Counted from the stretch's first letter, positions 28,460 through 42,451 are shown. The stretch: DNA of 64,000 nt from Paracoccus halophilus (GCF_000763905.1 NZ_JRKN01000014.1:1-64000); one strand, 5' to 3'. Notes: generated by a model not told the origin, from the letters alone. Numbers and translations are program-made.

Positions 28460-30079
28460 TCAGTTCGCCTGACGACGCAGGAAAGCCGGAATTTCGACAT
28501 TGTCACCGGCGCGATCCGGGCTTGCCAGATCGTCGAAACCGGCATCGAATCCGCTGCTCTTGCGCGCCGCGACACGTTCGTTCACCCGCTCGGCGATGGT
28601 CGCCGCCGGAGGCTTTTCGGCCTGCTCGCCATGGCCCGAGATCCGCTCGAGCATCCGCGACAGCCCGCCCATGCGGCCGGGATTGTTGCGCGGATCATCG
28701 GCGGGGTGCTGCGCCTGCGGATGGTTGCGCTGCTGCGCCGCGGCCTGGCGTTCCGGCGCCCGCTGCACCGCCGCCGCAAGCCGCTCCATCACCGCGTCCG
28801 AGGGCTGTCCGGCGGCGCGGCGCGGCGCCACGAAACTGCCGGAATCCGCGTTCAGCGCATCCGCCTGCGACGGGGCGGGCTTGCGCGCCTCGGGCTGATA
28901 GGCCGGGCGCGGCATGTCCTCGTCCTCGTAGCGCGCGGCGGCGGCCGCGGGCTTGGGCGCGGGGTCCTGGCGCTCGGCGGTTTCCGCGACCGGGGCGGTG
29001 CGGCGCGGCGGCACGGCCAGTTCCTCTTCGACCGTTTTCTGCGCGACCTGCGGGTTCTGGGTCAGCGGCTCTTTCATGCCACGGCGCGGGGCCGGAAGCT
29101 CGGCCGCCGAAGCGTCGATGCCGGTGGCCACGACCGAGACGCGGATCGCGCCTTCCATATCCGGATCCAGGGTCGAGCCGACGATGATATTGGCATCGGC
29201 ATCGACCTTTTCGCGGATCTTCTCGGCCGCCTCGTCCATTTCGAACAGGGTCAGGTCGTAGCCGCCGGTGATGTTGATCAACACGCCCTTGGCGCCGTTC
29301 AGGCTGATCTCGTCCAGCAGCGGGTTGGCGATCGCCTTTTCGGCCGCCTGCACGGCGCGGTTCTCGCCCGAGGCCTCGCCAGTGCCCATCATCGCCTTGC
29401 CCATCTCGTCCATCACCGCGCGCACGTCGGCGAAGTCGAGGTTGATCAGACCCGGGCGCACCATCAGGTCGGTCACGCCCTTGACGCCCTGATACAGCAC
29501 GTCATCGGCCATGGCGAAGGCTTCGGTGAAGGTGGTCTTTTCGTTGGCCAGCCGGAACAGGTTCTGGTTGGGGATGATGATCAGCGTATCGACGACCTTC
29601 TGCAGGGCCTCGACGCCCTCTTCGGCCTGCCGCATCCGCTTGCTGCCCTCGAATTGGAAGGGCTTGGTCACCACGCCGACGGTCAGGATGCCCATTTCGC
29701 GCGCCGCCTGGGCGATGATCGGGGCGGCGCCGGTGCCGGTGCCGCCGCCCATGCCGGCGGTGATGAAGCACATATGCGCGCCCATCAGGTGATCGACGAT
29801 ATCCTCGATGGTTTCCTCGGCCGCCTTGGCGCCGATCGAGGGCTTGGCGCCGGCACCCAGACCTTCGGTCACCTTGGGACCGATCTGGATGCGGCTGTCC
29901 GCCTTGGAGGATTGCAGCGCCTGGGCGTCGGTATTCGCGACGACGAATTCGACCCCCTCAAGCTGCTTGTCGATCATGTTGTTGACCGCGTTGCCGCCAG
30001 CACCACCGACGCCGAAAACGGTGATGCGCGGCTTAAGCTCCTGTTCATCGTTCAGCATCAGGTGGATCTGCCGTTCCAT
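28460..30079 (-). CDS. ftsZ: cell division protein FtsZ
   Basis: FtsZ is the tubulin-like GTPase that forms the division ring. The 539-residue protein has [12 protein letters not shown] at the N terminus, the tubulin signature GGGTGTG at 111-117 and a complete polymerisation domain to about residue 320. A long disordered Pro/Ala/Arg-rich linker of roughly 200 residues follows, then the conserved tail [11 protein letters not shown] that binds FtsA. The long linker is usual in alphaproteobacteria. The ATG at 30079 gives the family start MERQIHLML. Confidence 0.98.
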   Translation of the reverse strand: MERQIHLMLNDEQELKPRITVFGVGGAGGNAVNNMIDKQLEGVEFVVANTDAQALQSSKADSRIQIGPKVTEGLGAGAKPSIGAKAAEETIEDIVDHLMGAHMCFITAGMGGGTGTGAAPIIAQAAREMGILTVGVVTKPFQFEGSKRMRQAEEGVEALQKVVDTLIIIPNQNLFRLANEKTTFTEAFAMADDVLYQGVKGVTDLMVRPGLINLDFADVRAVMDEMGKAMMGTGEASGENRAVQAAEKAIANPLLDEISLNGAKGVLINITGGYDLTLFEMDEAAEKIREKVDADANIIVGSTLDPDMEGAIRVSVVATGIDASAAELPAPRRGMKEPLTQNPQVAQKTVEEELAVPPRRTAPVAETAERQDPAPKPAAAAARYEDEDMPRPAYQPEARKPAPSQADALNADSGSFVAPRRAAGQPSDAVMERLAAAVQRAPERQAAAQQRNHPQAQHPADDPRNNPGRMGGLSRMLERISGHGEQAEKPPAATIAERVNERVAARKSSGFDAGFDDLASPDRAGDNVEIPAFLRRQAN

Positions 30080-30249
30080 GTCTCGCCTGCCCTCGTTTGT
30101 TATGCCGGACATGCCGCCCGGTCGAATCCCCTTATACCCGCCAGACTAGCCAGATTCGCATCCAGCGTCACCCGAAAAAGACCGGGACACCACAAAATAT
30201 GGCGGTTCCGGCGCCCTCGATTGGCGGTATATCGCCCATTCTCCAGCAT

Positions 30250-30275
30250 GTGGTGGGGCGAAGCCGCCTCACCAC
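30250..30275 (-). terminator. hairpin between ftsA and ftsZ
   Basis: GTGGTGGGGC (30250-30259) pairs with GCCTCACCAC-type sequence (30266-30275) in a ten-pair stem with one G/T wobble and loop 30260-30265. It begins about 20 bases after the ftsA stop. No U-tract follows on the minus strand. It could attenuate read-through from ftsA so that ftsZ depends on its own promoter in the 216-base gap. Confidence 0.45.
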
Positions 30276-30295
30276 CGGATCAAGGCTCCGATCAA

Positions 30296-31630
30296 CTACC
30301 AGTTGTTTCGGAACCAGCGATAGGCCCGCAGCAGACTGCCCCGGGCATATTGGTCGGCGGGCATCTCGAAATCCCACCATTCGTCCTGCGGATGCGCGGT
30401 CAGCAGCGCCAGCCCGATGGCCGAGGAAAATCCGGGCGCCGTGGCATTATGCGGCAGGCCCTGAATGCGCAACGGCCGGCCGATGCGCACATTCTGGCCC
30501 AGCATGCGCGCCGCCAGCGCGTCCAGCCCCGGGATCTGGCTGCCGCCGCCGGTCAGCACGATCTGGCGCGAGGGCATGTAATCGAACCCCGCCGCATTCA
30601 GGATCTCGCCGACCTGTTCCAGGATTTCCTCGACCCGCGGCCGCATGATGCCGATCAGATCGGCGCGGCTGACGCGGCGGCGGTCGGTTTCCCAATCGCC
30701 CGTCTCGCCGCCCAGTTCGATCATTTCGCGGTCGTCGCGCCCGGTCGCCTCAAGCCCGCCATGCAAGGTCTTGAGCCGCTCGGCCACGCTGTAGCTGACG
30801 CGCAGTCCCTTGGCGATATCCTGCGTGATCAGATCTCCGCCAATTCTGGCAGCATCCGCGAAGATCATGTGTTTCTTGATGAAAACCGATACGCCGGTGG
30901 TGCCGCTGCCCAGGTCGATACAGGCCGCGCCCAGTTCCTGTTCATCCTCGACCAGCGCCGCCAGCCCCGACACATAGGAGGCCGAGGCCACGCCCGCCAG
31001 TTCCATGTCGCAGCGCCGGATGCAATGGACCAGATTGCCGGCCGCATCGCCGTCGATGGTCAGCACATGCATGTCGCAGGCCAGCTTGCCGCCGGCATGC
31101 TCGCGCGGGTCCGACAGTCCCGAGCGGCCGTCGACCGCGAAATTCACCGGCTGGGCATGCAGCACCTCGCGCCCGCGCCCGAAATCGGGCACCTCGCACG
31201 AGGCCAGAACCCGCGCCACGTCCTGCTCGGCGACCTTGCCGGAACTCAGCGCGATCTCGCCCGCCAGCCCGTATGAGGCAGGCCGCGCGCCCGAGATGCA
31301 GGCGATGACGTGATCGACGCGCACGCCGGCCACTTTCTGCGCCGACTGGATGACGGTGCGGATCGCGCGCTCGGTTTCGGCCATGACGTGGATCTCGCCA
31401 AAGCGCATCCCGCGCGAGCGGGTATGCGCGGTGCCGATCACGCGGAAATTCGACTGGCCGGCCATCGGGCCGACGCCGTCGGTCTCGCGGAACTGGCTGG
31501 GCCCGTCGAATTGCAGCACGAGGCAGGCGATCTTCGAGGTTCCGATGTCGAGAACCGCAATGACGCCGCGCTGCATGGCCTGCCGGCGCATGTTCCGCAT
31601 TGCCCTTTGGCCCTGATACAGATCCTTCAT
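30296..31630 (-). CDS. ftsA: cell division protein FtsA
   Basis: FtsA is an actin-like ATPase that tethers FtsZ to the membrane. The 444-residue protein has the actin-family start GVIAVLDIGTSKIACLVL, the phosphate-2 motif AACIDLGSGTTGVSVF, and the adenosine motif QIVLTGGGSQIPGLDALAA. The ATG at 31630 has a GGGGTGGGGGA ribosome-binding stretch; an in-frame GTG lies at 31639. It begins 21 bases after ftsQ ends, in one operon with ftsQ and ddl. Confidence 0.96.
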   Translation of the reverse strand: MKDLYQGQRAMRNMRRQAMQRGVIAVLDIGTSKIACLVLQFDGPSQFRETDGVGPMAGQSNFRVIGTAHTRSRGMRFGEIHVMAETERAIRTVIQSAQKVAGVRVDHVIACISGARPASYGLAGEIALSSGKVAEQDVARVLASCEVPDFGRGREVLHAQPVNFAVDGRSGLSDPREHAGGKLACDMHVLTIDGDAAGNLVHCIRRCDMELAGVASASYVSGLAALVEDEQELGAACIDLGSGTTGVSVFIKKHMIFADAARIGGDLITQDIAKGLRVSYSVAERLKTLHGGLEATGRDDREMIELGGETGDWETDRRRVSRADLIGIMRPRVEEILEQVGEILNAAGFDYMPSRQIVLTGGGSQIPGLDALAARMLGQNVRIGRPLRIQGLPHNATAPGFSSAIGLALLTAHPQDEWWDFEMPADQYARGSLLRAYRWFRNNW

Positions 31631-31651
31631 TTCCCCCACCCCTTCAATTGA

Positions 31652-32671
31652 CTAGCCGTGATTTCCCGAATTTCCATGAGGTTTCTTCGCCTTGGCCGGA
31701 TCGATCGGCAGACCGTCCGGACCCAGTTCCGGCTGTCCCCGCGCCCGGCGGATGGCGTTCTGCGCGTCCAGCCCAAGGCGCGCCACGGGGCGCGCGCTCA
31801 GCCGCAGATCGACGACCGGGATATCGCGGTCCAGCATGCTCTGGGCGCGGTCCATCGCGATGGCGCGTTCCAGCGCCTGAAGCGCGCCCTCGGCGGGCAG
31901 CTTGATGCGCTGGTCGCGATCCAGCACCAGATCCCACCGCCGTTCGCCCATCCGTTCCAGCCCGCGAATGCGCGGCAGGATCGGCCCGGCGGCATCGATC
32001 AGCGCCAGCGCCTCGGGCACGGCGAGATCCGCCCCCATCCCGGCAATGATCGGCAGATCCTCGCGCACGTCGCGCGACGTGGCCGAGGCGACCCGGTGGC
32101 CGGTCTTGTCCAGCAACTCGATGCCGCGCGCATGGCGCCACAGCACCGCAGGCACCCGTTCGGTCACCACCGCCGAGAGAACGCCGTCCGGCTTGATGCG
32201 CAGCTCGACCGTCTCGACGGCGTCAAGCATCAGCACCCGCTCGCGCAGCTTGCCCAGGTCGATATCGAAGCTGGAGGCCGGCAGATCGACCGGCAGCATG
32301 GCGCGCAGCCCCTTGTCCACCGCCGGCGACGCGCCCTCGATGGTCATCATCCTGACCATGAACCCCTCGCGGTTCTGGATACGGTCGATGATGCCGTCGA
32401 TCCCGCCGGTCAGGTTGGCGCGGCGGGTATCGTCGGACAGCCAGATGCCGGCGACCAGCGCCGCCAGAAAGGCAGGCAGGCCGACATGGATCAGCCGCCG
32501 CATCAGCGGCCGCAGCATCATCCGGTTCAGGCGATAGGCCAGCCGCGAGGGCGCCGGGTCGCGCCGTGGCGCGGCCTGAGGCAGCGGCGCCGGGCGCGCG
32601 GGCGCGTGGCGCACCGGCGCCGGACGGGCACCCGAGGCCTGCCCGCGACCAAAGAGGTTCAGCCCCTGCAT
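31652..32671 (-). CDS. ftsQ: cell division protein FtsQ
   Basis: FtsQ is a bitopic divisome protein that recruits FtsB/FtsL. The 339-residue protein has a basic cytosolic N terminus of about 70 residues and one transmembrane helix near 75-95 ([20 protein letters not shown]). A POTRA domain starts [19 protein letters not shown], followed by the FtsQ beta domain. The ATG at 32671 follows GAGGAGG and overlaps the ddl 3' end by 13 bases. Confidence 0.94.
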   Translation of the reverse strand: MQGLNLFGRGQASGARPAPVRHAPARPAPLPQAAPRRDPAPSRLAYRLNRMMLRPLMRRLIHVGLPAFLAALVAGIWLSDDTRRANLTGGIDGIIDRIQNREGFMVRMMTIEGASPAVDKGLRAMLPVDLPASSFDIDLGKLRERVLMLDAVETVELRIKPDGVLSAVVTERVPAVLWRHARGIELLDKTGHRVASATSRDVREDLPIIAGMGADLAVPEALALIDAAGPILPRIRGLERMGERRWDLVLDRDQRIKLPAEGALQALERAIAMDRAQSMLDRDIPVVDLRLSARPVARLGLDAQNAIRRARGQPELGPDGLPIDPAKAKKPHGNSGNHG

Positions 32672-33582
32672 AGCGCCTCCTCGACGATCCAGCGGCACAG
32701 GGCGGGGAAATCCATTCCCGCATGCGCCGCCTGTTCGGGCGCCAGCGAGGTCGGCGTCATGCCCGGCTGGGTATTGATCTCAAGCAGGATCAGCCCGTCC
32801 AGCCCGCGGCTGTCGTCCCAGCGGAAATCCGTGCGCGTGAGGCCGCGGCAGCCCAGTGCCTGATGGGCGCGGATGGCATAGTCGCGGCAGGCGGCGGCGA
32901 TGTCATCCGGGACCGCCGCCGGGATCACATGTTTCGAGCCGCCGGGCTTGTATTTCGCATCATAATCATACCAGCCCTCGGTCACGATCTCGGTCACGCC
33001 AAGGGCGCGCTCGCCCAGCACGGCGACGGTCAGTTCACGGCCCGGAGCATAGGCCTCGACCATGACGCGCGCGGGCATCTGATCGGAAAGCTGCGGCGGG
33101 GAATTGGCGGCCTCATGCACGATATAGACCCCGACCGAGGAGCCTTCGTCATTGGGCTTGACGACATAGGGCGGCGGCAGGACGTGGCGCGCGCGCACCT
33201 CGTCGGCATCGGCGATCAGGCTGTCGACCACTGGCAGCCCGGCCGCGCGAAAGGCAGCCTTGGCCCGGGTCTTGTCCATCGCCAGCGCCGAGGCCAGCAC
33301 GCCGGAATGCGTATAGGGAACGCCCAGCCATTCCAGAAGCCCCTGCACACAGCCATCCTCGCCCCAGCGGCCGTGCAGCGCGTTGAAGACCATGCCCGGC
33401 TGCAATTCCGCCAGGCGCGCGGGCAGATCCCTGCCCGCATCCAGTTCCGTGACTTCATAGCCCGCCTGCCGCAGCGCCTGCGCGCATTCACGCCCCGACG
33501 ACAGCGACACCTCGCGCTCGGCCGAGGGGCCGCCCATCAGGACGACGACGTTCGGGGCTGTCCTGCTCGACCTGCCCGCCAA
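32659..33582 (-). CDS. ddl: D-alanine--D-alanine ligase
   Basis: Ddl makes the D-Ala-D-Ala dipeptide for peptidoglycan precursors. The 307-residue ATP-grasp protein has [19 protein letters not shown] at the N terminus, [35 protein letters not shown] and [15 protein letters not shown]. No in-frame ATG precedes the conserved block; TTG at 33582 is the best start, and an ATG 13 bases upstream is out of frame. It overlaps ftsQ by 13 bases. Confidence 0.95.
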   Translation of the reverse strand: MAGRSSRTAPNVVVLMGGPSAEREVSLSSGRECAQALRQAGYEVTELDAGRDLPARLAELQPGMVFNALHGRWGEDGCVQGLLEWLGVPYTHSGVLASALAMDKTRAKAAFRAAGLPVVDSLIADADEVRARHVLPPPYVVKPNDEGSSVGVYIVHEAANSPPQLSDQMPARVMVEAYAPGRELTVAVLGERALGVTEIVTEGWYDYDAKYKPGGSKHVIPAAVPDDIAAACRDYAIRAHQALGCRGLTRTDFRWDDSRGLDGLILLEINTQPGMTPTSLAPEQAAHAGMDFPALCRWIVEEALCRG

Positions 33583-33712
33583 TTTTCTGCCTCATCCGTC
33601 CGGTTGATCCGGACGTTTCTATGCCGACAGGATAGCCGCTGAAGGGGCTGCGCAAAAGTCCCTTTTCACGCATGGCGAAATATTTTCGCGCGGCTGGGCG
33701 GGTTTGCGCGGA

Positions 33713-34633
33713 TCAGGCCTCGCCGACCCGGATCACCTCCCATTGCAGATCGTGGCCGCTGGTCTCGCGCACCCGCCGGCGGACCAGTTCGCCCAGGGAT
33801 TCAAGCTCGGCGGCGGTCGCGTGATCGGCGTTCAGCAGGAAATTCGGATGTTTTTCAGACATCTGCGCGCCGCCCAGACGGTGGCCACGCAGCCCCGCCG
33901 CGTCGATCAGCGACCAGGCCTTCAACTCATGGGAATCGTCGGCGCGGCCGGTCGAGGAAAACCCCGCCGGGTTGCGGAAGGTCGAGCCGGCGCTGCGGTC
34001 GCGGGTCGGCTGGCTGGCATCGCGGCGGTCAAGCTGGTCCTGCATTTTCGCGGCAAGCGCGCCCGGCTCGCCGCGATCCGCGCGCAGGCGTGCCTGGGTG
34101 ATGATCCAGCCCTCGGGGATCTCGGAATGGCGATAGGCCAGACGCAGATCGGCCGCCGGGATTTCGTGGACGGCGCCGTCCCGCGCCACCGCCCGGACCG
34201 AGATCAGGTGATCGGCGACATAAGAGCCATAGCAGCCCGCGTTCATCCGCACCGCGCCGCCGATACTGCCGGGAATGGTGCGCAGGAATGTCAGATCCAA
34301 CCCCGCCTCGGCCGCCTTGCGCGCGACATGGGCGTCCAGCGCGGCGGCGCCGGCAGTCACGGTATCCTCTTGAATTTCAATGGCATTGAAGCCGCGCCCC
34401 AGACGGACGACCAGGCCGCGGATGCCGCCGTCGCGGACGATCAGGTTCGAGCCGACGCCGATCGCGAAGACCGGAATTCCGGGGTCGAGATCGCGCAGGA
34501 AATCGGCCAGATCGGCCTGATCGGCCGGCTGGAACAGCCAGTCGGCAGGGCCTCCGACCCGCAGCCAGGTCAGGCTGTCAAGCGGCCGGTCCGGCGTCAG
34601 CGCGCCGCGAGGGGTGGGAAGTTCACGCGTCAT
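33713..34633 (-). CDS. murB: UDP-N-acetylenolpyruvoylglucosamine reductase
   Basis: MurB reduces enolpyruvyl-UDP-GlcNAc to UDP-MurNAc with NADPH and FAD. The 306-residue protein is the short type. It has [15 protein letters not shown], the FAD motif [45 protein letters not shown] with the catalytic Ser, and [12 protein letters not shown] [11 protein letters not shown]. The ATG at 34633 was preferred because the upstream open frame is not conserved-looking. It is 130 bases upstream of ddl on the same strand. Confidence 0.96.
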   Translation of the reverse strand: MTRELPTPRGALTPDRPLDSLTWLRVGGPADWLFQPADQADLADFLRDLDPGIPVFAIGVGSNLIVRDGGIRGLVVRLGRGFNAIEIQEDTVTAGAAALDAHVARKAAEAGLDLTFLRTIPGSIGGAVRMNAGCYGSYVADHLISVRAVARDGAVHEIPAADLRLAYRHSEIPEGWIITQARLRADRGEPGALAAKMQDQLDRRDASQPTRDRSAGSTFRNPAGFSSTGRADDSHELKAWSLIDAAGLRGHRLGGAQMSEKHPNFLLNADHATAAELESLGELVRRRVRETSGHDLQWEVIRVGEA

Positions 34634-34688
34634 GGCGATGCTGGTAGCCAGCCTTGCGCCGGGCGTCAACACGGCAGGACGCGGGCCG

Positions 34689-34979
34689 TCAGGGCGCGCC
34701 ATGGGCGCGATGTTGCCAGGCGCCGACAATCGCGCCGAAGACCATCGACATGAAGGCCGGCAGCAGCACGAAATAGATCACCAGCGTATGCCGGCTGGCG
34801 ACATCGGGGGCAAGCGTCGGGCGGGCGGTGAACCAGCCGTAAAGCATGATCAGCGCCCCGGCGATCAGACTGGCCCAGAACACCGCCAGCCCGTGCCGGC
34901 GGGCGAGATACCAGGCCGCGATCCCCGGCAGGGTAAAGGCGGCCAGTGTCGGCAGGATCAGGTCCAGCGGCGAGTCCAT
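34689..34979 (-). CDS. small integral membrane protein upstream of murB
   Basis: The 96-residue protein has three predicted membrane helices: [41 protein letters not shown] and [22 protein letters not shown]. The ATG at 34979 has AAGGGG about 8 bases upstream; ATG 34985 is too close to it. No named family is recognised. It lies 55 bases before murB in the same direction and may be transcribed with the division/wall cluster. Confidence 0.72.
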   Translation of the reverse strand: MDSPLDLILPTLAAFTLPGIAAWYLARRHGLAVFWASLIAGALIMLYGWFTARPTLAPDVASRHTLVIYFVLLPAFMSMVFGAIVGAWQHRAHGAP

Positions 34980-35117
34980 CTGCATCCCCTTTGCGTCAAG
35001 CCGCGCCAGCCTAGCGCGGACAGGGTTCCGGAGCAATCGCGCCACGGCGCCCTGCGACAAGATGGAGCAGGGGCCGAATGGGGCGGCACCCGTGAACAGG
35101 CGCTTCCGGCGGTTCTT

Positions 35118-36095
<978 letters not shown>

Positions 36096-36151
36096 CTGGC
36101 TCCTTCCTGGCTGGCCCGACCCCCTATCTGGGAACCGCGGGCGGAAAGCGA

Positions 36152-36190
36152 AAGGGGCGCGGCGATCTTTCGTACATGCGCGCGCGCCCC
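36152..36190 (-). terminator. terminator-like hairpin after metZ
   Basis: AAGGGGCGCG (36152-36161) and CGCGCCCCTT (36181-36190) form a perfect ten-pair stem with a 19-base loop. On the minus strand the stem ends in a short T run. It begins 8 bases after the metZ stop. Confidence 0.6.
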
Positions 36191-36198
36191 TTCCCGTG

Positions 36199-37386
36199 TC
36201 AGGCCATGGCCTGACGGAAATCGGCGATCAGATCGTCGGCGTCCTCGATCCCGACCGACAGGCGCACGAGACCCGGGGTGATGCCCAGCCCCTGGCGCGC
36301 CTCTTCGGACAGGCGCTGATGGGTGGTGGTCGCGGGATGGGTGACGATGGATTTCGCATCGCCCAGATTGTTCGAGATCTGAAAGATCCGCATGCGGTTC
36401 ATCGCCGCGAAGGCCGCCTGCTTGCTGCCCATATCGACGGCGATCATGGTGCCGCCGGCGCCGCCCATCTGGCGCATGGCCAGATCGTGCTGGGCATGGC
36501 TGGCAAGACCGGGATAGATCACCCGCGTCAGCCTGGCATCGCCCGCAAGCGCCGTGGCAAGCCGGGTCGCGTTCTCGGTCTGGGCGCGCACGCGCAGATC
36601 CATCGTCCCCAGCCCGTTCAGCATCAGCCAGGCGTTGAACGGGCTGATCGCGCCGCCGGTATGTTTCAGATAGGGCTCGGCTGCGCCGCGCACGAAGTCG
36701 CGCGTGCCGCAGATCACCCCGCCCAGACAGCGCCCCGAGCCGTCGATATGCTTGGTCGCGGAATAGACCACGACATCGGCGCCCTGCGCGACGGCGCGGG
36801 AATAGACCGGCGTGGTAAAGACATTGTCCACCACCACCGTCGCGCCGACCGCATGGGCAAGCCCGGCCACGGACTCGATATCGACGATCTCAAGCGTCGG
36901 GTTGGACATGGATTCGAAAAAGACCGCGCGGGTATCGGGTCGGATCGCATCGCGCCACTGGTCCGGTTCGGTGCCGTCCACATAAGACACCTCGACCCCG
37001 AAACGGGCCAGCAGATCCAGCACGTAAAGGCAGGAGCCGAACAGCGCCCGCGACGACACGACATGATCGCCGGGTTTCAGGAAACACATCAGCGCGCCAT
37101 TGACCGCCGCCATGCCCGAGGCGGTGGCGAATGCGTCCTCGGTTCCTTCCAGATCGGCGATGCGGTCCTCGAACATGCGCGAGGTCGGGTTGCCGTAGCG
37201 GGCATAGATGAACTCGTCGGGGCCCGAGCTGATAAAGCGCGCCTCGGCCTGTTCGGCGCTGTCATAGGCAAAGCCCTGCGTCATGAACAGCGCCTCGGAC
37301 ATCTCGCCATACTGGCTGCGGCGGATGCCGTGATGGACGGCGCGGGTGCGCGGATGCAGCGGCGGCGAGGGCGGCTTGTCGGACAT
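36199..37386 (-). CDS. metZ: O-succinylhomoserine sulfhydrylase
   Basis: MetZ forms homocysteine directly from O-succinylhomoserine and sulfide. The 395-residue PLP enzyme belongs to the Cys/Met metabolism family. Motifs are YARYGNPT, the Tyr-containing EDAFATASGMAAVNGAL, and YSATKHIDGSGRCLGG with the PLP-binding Lys. The TKHIDG-type segment and lack of a cystathionine-type insertion favour MetZ over MetB or MetC. The ATG at 37386 follows AAGGAG; a hairpin lies directly upstream of that site. Confidence 0.9.
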   Translation of the reverse strand: MSDKPPSPPLHPRTRAVHHGIRRSQYGEMSEALFMTQGFAYDSAEQAEARFISSGPDEFIYARYGNPTSRMFEDRIADLEGTEDAFATASGMAAVNGALMCFLKPGDHVVSSRALFGSCLYVLDLLARFGVEVSYVDGTEPDQWRDAIRPDTRAVFFESMSNPTLEIVDIESVAGLAHAVGATVVVDNVFTTPVYSRAVAQGADVVVYSATKHIDGSGRCLGGVICGTRDFVRGAAEPYLKHTGGAISPFNAWLMLNGLGTMDLRVRAQTENATRLATALAGDARLTRVIYPGLASHAQHDLAMRQMGGAGGTMIAVDMGSKQAAFAAMNRMRIFQISNNLGDAKSIVTHPATTTHQRLSEEARQGLGITPGLVRLSVGIEDADDLIADFRQAMA

Positions 37387-37400
37387 GGGCGGACTCCTTC

Positions 37401-37429
37401 GGGTCAGGAATATCGGGTTACTCCTGCCC
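37401..37429 (-). promoter_or_regulatory. leader hairpin immediately upstream of metZ
   Basis: On the plus strand GGG-T-CAGGA (37401-37409) pairs with TCCTG-CCC (37422-37429), with one bulged base and a 12-base loop. The hairpin ends about 5 bases before the AAGGAG ribosome-binding site of metZ. It does not match the SAM-II or SAM/SAH riboswitch patterns I can recall. A cis-regulatory role is inferred from position. Confidence 0.3.
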
Positions 37430-37454
37430 GCCGGGTGACGCAAGGGCCGCGGGG

Positions 37455-38060
37455 TCAGTCCCCGTCGCGGGGCAGCGCGTAGCGCTCGAACAGGCGCGCA
37501 TTGGCGACGAAAAAGCCGATCATGATCGCCGGCAGGCCGAAGGTCTTGAAATTGACCCATGCCGTTTCGGACATGCTGCGCCAGACAATCTCATTGGCGA
37601 TGGCCAGGCCCAGAAACAGCAGTGCCATGCGCAGGGTCAGGATACGCCAGCCCTCGGGGCGCATGGGCAGGGCCTCGGCCATGACCAGCTCCAGCCAGTT
37701 GCGGCCGCGGATCAGGCTGAACCCCAGCAGCCCGGCAAAGATCAGATAGATGATCGTCGGCTTGACCTTGAAGAATCTGGGATCGTTCAGCCAGACCGAC
37801 AGCCCGCCAAAGATCACCACCAGCACCAGCGTCGCGATCTGCATCGGCGCCAGCCTGCCGGTCAGCCGCCACAGCGCCAGCGTCGAGAGCACCAGCACCG
37901 GGACAAAGACCAGGGTCGCCACGATAAAGCCGGAATATTCCGTGCCGGCCAGCGTCACGGTCCGGTCGCGCAGCCGCATGAACACGACAAAGAACAGGAT
38001 CAGCGGGCCGAATTCCAGCCCGGCCTTGAGCCAGGGGTTTATCTTGCGGGGTGCGGACAT
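37455..38060 (-). CDS. yciB: inner-membrane-spanning protein YciB (septation protein A / IspZ)
   Basis: The 201-residue protein has five or six membrane helices. The family start KINPWLKAGLEFGPLILFFVVF is present, as are the DPRFFKVKPTIIYLIFA and NEIVWRSMSETAWVNFKTFGLP segments. YciB homologues affect septation and envelope integrity; the exact role is unsettled. The ATG at 38060 was preferred over an upstream start because the family begins there. Confidence 0.93.
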   Translation of the reverse strand: MSAPRKINPWLKAGLEFGPLILFFVVFMRLRDRTVTLAGTEYSGFIVATLVFVPVLVLSTLALWRLTGRLAPMQIATLVLVVIFGGLSVWLNDPRFFKVKPTIIYLIFAGLLGFSLIRGRNWLELVMAEALPMRPEGWRILTLRMALLFLGLAIANEIVWRSMSETAWVNFKTFGLPAIMIGFFVANARLFERYALPRDGD

Positions 38061-38247
38061 TCGGGCCTCCGGCGGCAATGTTTCAGGCGGCGTGGCGGCC
38101 CCGGGCCGAGGCCGCCATGCCGCTTTTAGGCCCAGCTTCGCCCGCCGGGCAAGCGCACAGCGCAGCGAAGGCCGTGCGCGGCGGCCAAATTCTTTGTGAA
38201 AGGGCGGCTTGTGAAAGGGCGGGGCCGGGCCGCATCCGCCCGGCCGC

Positions 38248-39399
38248 TCAGTCCAGCCGGATCGCGGTCAGGATGGCGCCGCTGGCGCGCTTGCTGCGGC
38301 TGTCGATCTCTTGCGCGAGGATGGCGTGACGCGTATCGGCGGGAAAGGCGTCGCCATCGGCCCTGCTGGCGCCGGGACGCACCGTCATGCGCAGCGGCAC
38401 GCGGCCGTCCCATTCGGCGATCCGCTCGGCCGACAGGACGACATTGCGATATTCCATCGCCGCGCCGCGATTTTCGCCCGCCTGGATGGTGATCTTGCGG
38501 CGCGGCGCATAGCGAACCAGGACGATCGCGACCCGTCCCGGAATGGCGGCGCGCGGGGTCAGTTCGATCCGGTAGCCGTCATCCTGCGGAGTCGCGGTGA
38601 CCATGACCTGGGCCGGGCGGGCCATCTGCGCCTGCAGCATCGCCATCAGTTCGGCCGGGCGCAGCGTGATCAGCGTCTCGGTTCCGCCCAGGATCATCTG
38701 CGGCGTATAGATCGCACGCTCGCCCGAGGCGCGCGCATAGGCCTGTTGCCGCCGGGTGAATTCGGGCCGCGCGAACCGGTCGGCCCAGCCCAGGTAATCC
38801 CAGTAATCGACATGCCATGACAGCGCCAGCACGTCCTTGCGCTCGGCCAGATCGGCCAGCATCCGATCCGCCGGCGGGCAGGACGAACACCCCTGCGAGG
38901 TGAAAAGCTCGACCACCACCGGCGGATGGCCGATCGGGCCAAGCATGCGCGCCCGCGCCGCCGATTGCGAGCTTACCTCGGCGAAGGAGGCGATGCCGGG
39001 GCCGGTCAGATCGTCGGGCAGCGCTTCGGGGTCCAGATGATCGGCCGCGAAACCTGCGACGCCCTCGGGCGCCTCGATCAGGCCGACAATGCCGTCATCC
39101 TCGGGCTCGTCGGACGCCGGCGCGGCGGCCGGTTCCGCCATGTCAACCGGGGCGGGCAGCGCGTCCGGCACATCCTCGATGGCATCGGGCAGTCCGGCAT
39201 CGCGCCCGTCGGCCGTGGCGGGCGGCAGGATCTGCGTCCGGACATCCTGATCCGCGACCTCGCCCGGCGCTGCCTCCTGCGCCATGGCCATGCCGTTCGC
39301 AGCGGCAATCCCGATCCATGCCACCGCCGCAAGACGCCACAGGCCGGCCGGCAGGCGCACCGCCCCGGCCCGCCCCAAACTGATCCGCGTCACCGCCAT
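38248..39399 (-). CDS. DUF1223 exported thioredoxin-like protein
   Basis: The 383-residue protein has a basic N terminus and hydrophobic stretch (about 21-40, ending AMAQ) consistent with export. A long acidic Asp/Glu/Pro-rich spacer (about 41-155) follows, then a DUF1223 domain with VELFTSQGCSSCPPAD (Cys171, Cys174) and LSWHVDYWDYLGWADRF. The CxxC in a thioredoxin-like setting suggests redox activity, which is unproven. It is divergent from acnA, and that neighbourhood is common in this family of bacteria as far as I recall. Confidence 0.87.
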   Translation of the reverse strand: MAVTRISLGRAGAVRLPAGLWRLAAVAWIGIAAANGMAMAQEAAPGEVADQDVRTQILPPATADGRDAGLPDAIEDVPDALPAPVDMAEPAAAPASDEPEDDGIVGLIEAPEGVAGFAADHLDPEALPDDLTGPGIASFAEVSSQSAARARMLGPIGHPPVVVELFTSQGCSSCPPADRMLADLAERKDVLALSWHVDYWDYLGWADRFARPEFTRRQQAYARASGERAIYTPQMILGGTETLITLRPAELMAMLQAQMARPAQVMVTATPQDDGYRIELTPRAAIPGRVAIVLVRYAPRRKITIQAGENRGAAMEYRNVVLSAERIAEWDGRVPLRMTVRPGASRADGDAFPADTRHAILAQEIDSRSKRASGAILTAIRLD

Positions 39400-39656
39400 T
39401 TTTCCGTCATTCCCGGCCCTTCCGAATGGCTATCAGGTAAACCGCCTCATATGGTCGCGACAAATCAATGCTTTGTTAGCGCGCCGTTCGCGCAGCGTGA
39501 TCGTGACGTGATAGGCACATCGCGCATCTGCGGGAAAATACTGCATACCATCGCATACAAATTCCGTCTCCCCCCTTGATCCGATACCCGAAAAGGGGCA
39601 CATGAGCCGGGAAACATTGCCAATCAGCCACCTTTGTCAAGGATAGGGAGCCGAGC

Positions 39657-42428
<2,772 letters not shown>

Positions 42429-42451
42429 TCGGAACAGACGAAAGACAAACG

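Noticed and set aside
28441..28460. Third copy of the 25-base repeat (AATATTTGTG near the ftsZ stop)
   Set aside because: Only about nine bases match the reverse complement and the TTC-rich half is missing, so the match is probably chance.
37387..37454. SAM-II or SAM/SAH riboswitch before metZ
   Set aside because: The expected conserved bases and pseudoknot are absent; only a simple hairpin was kept, at low confidence.
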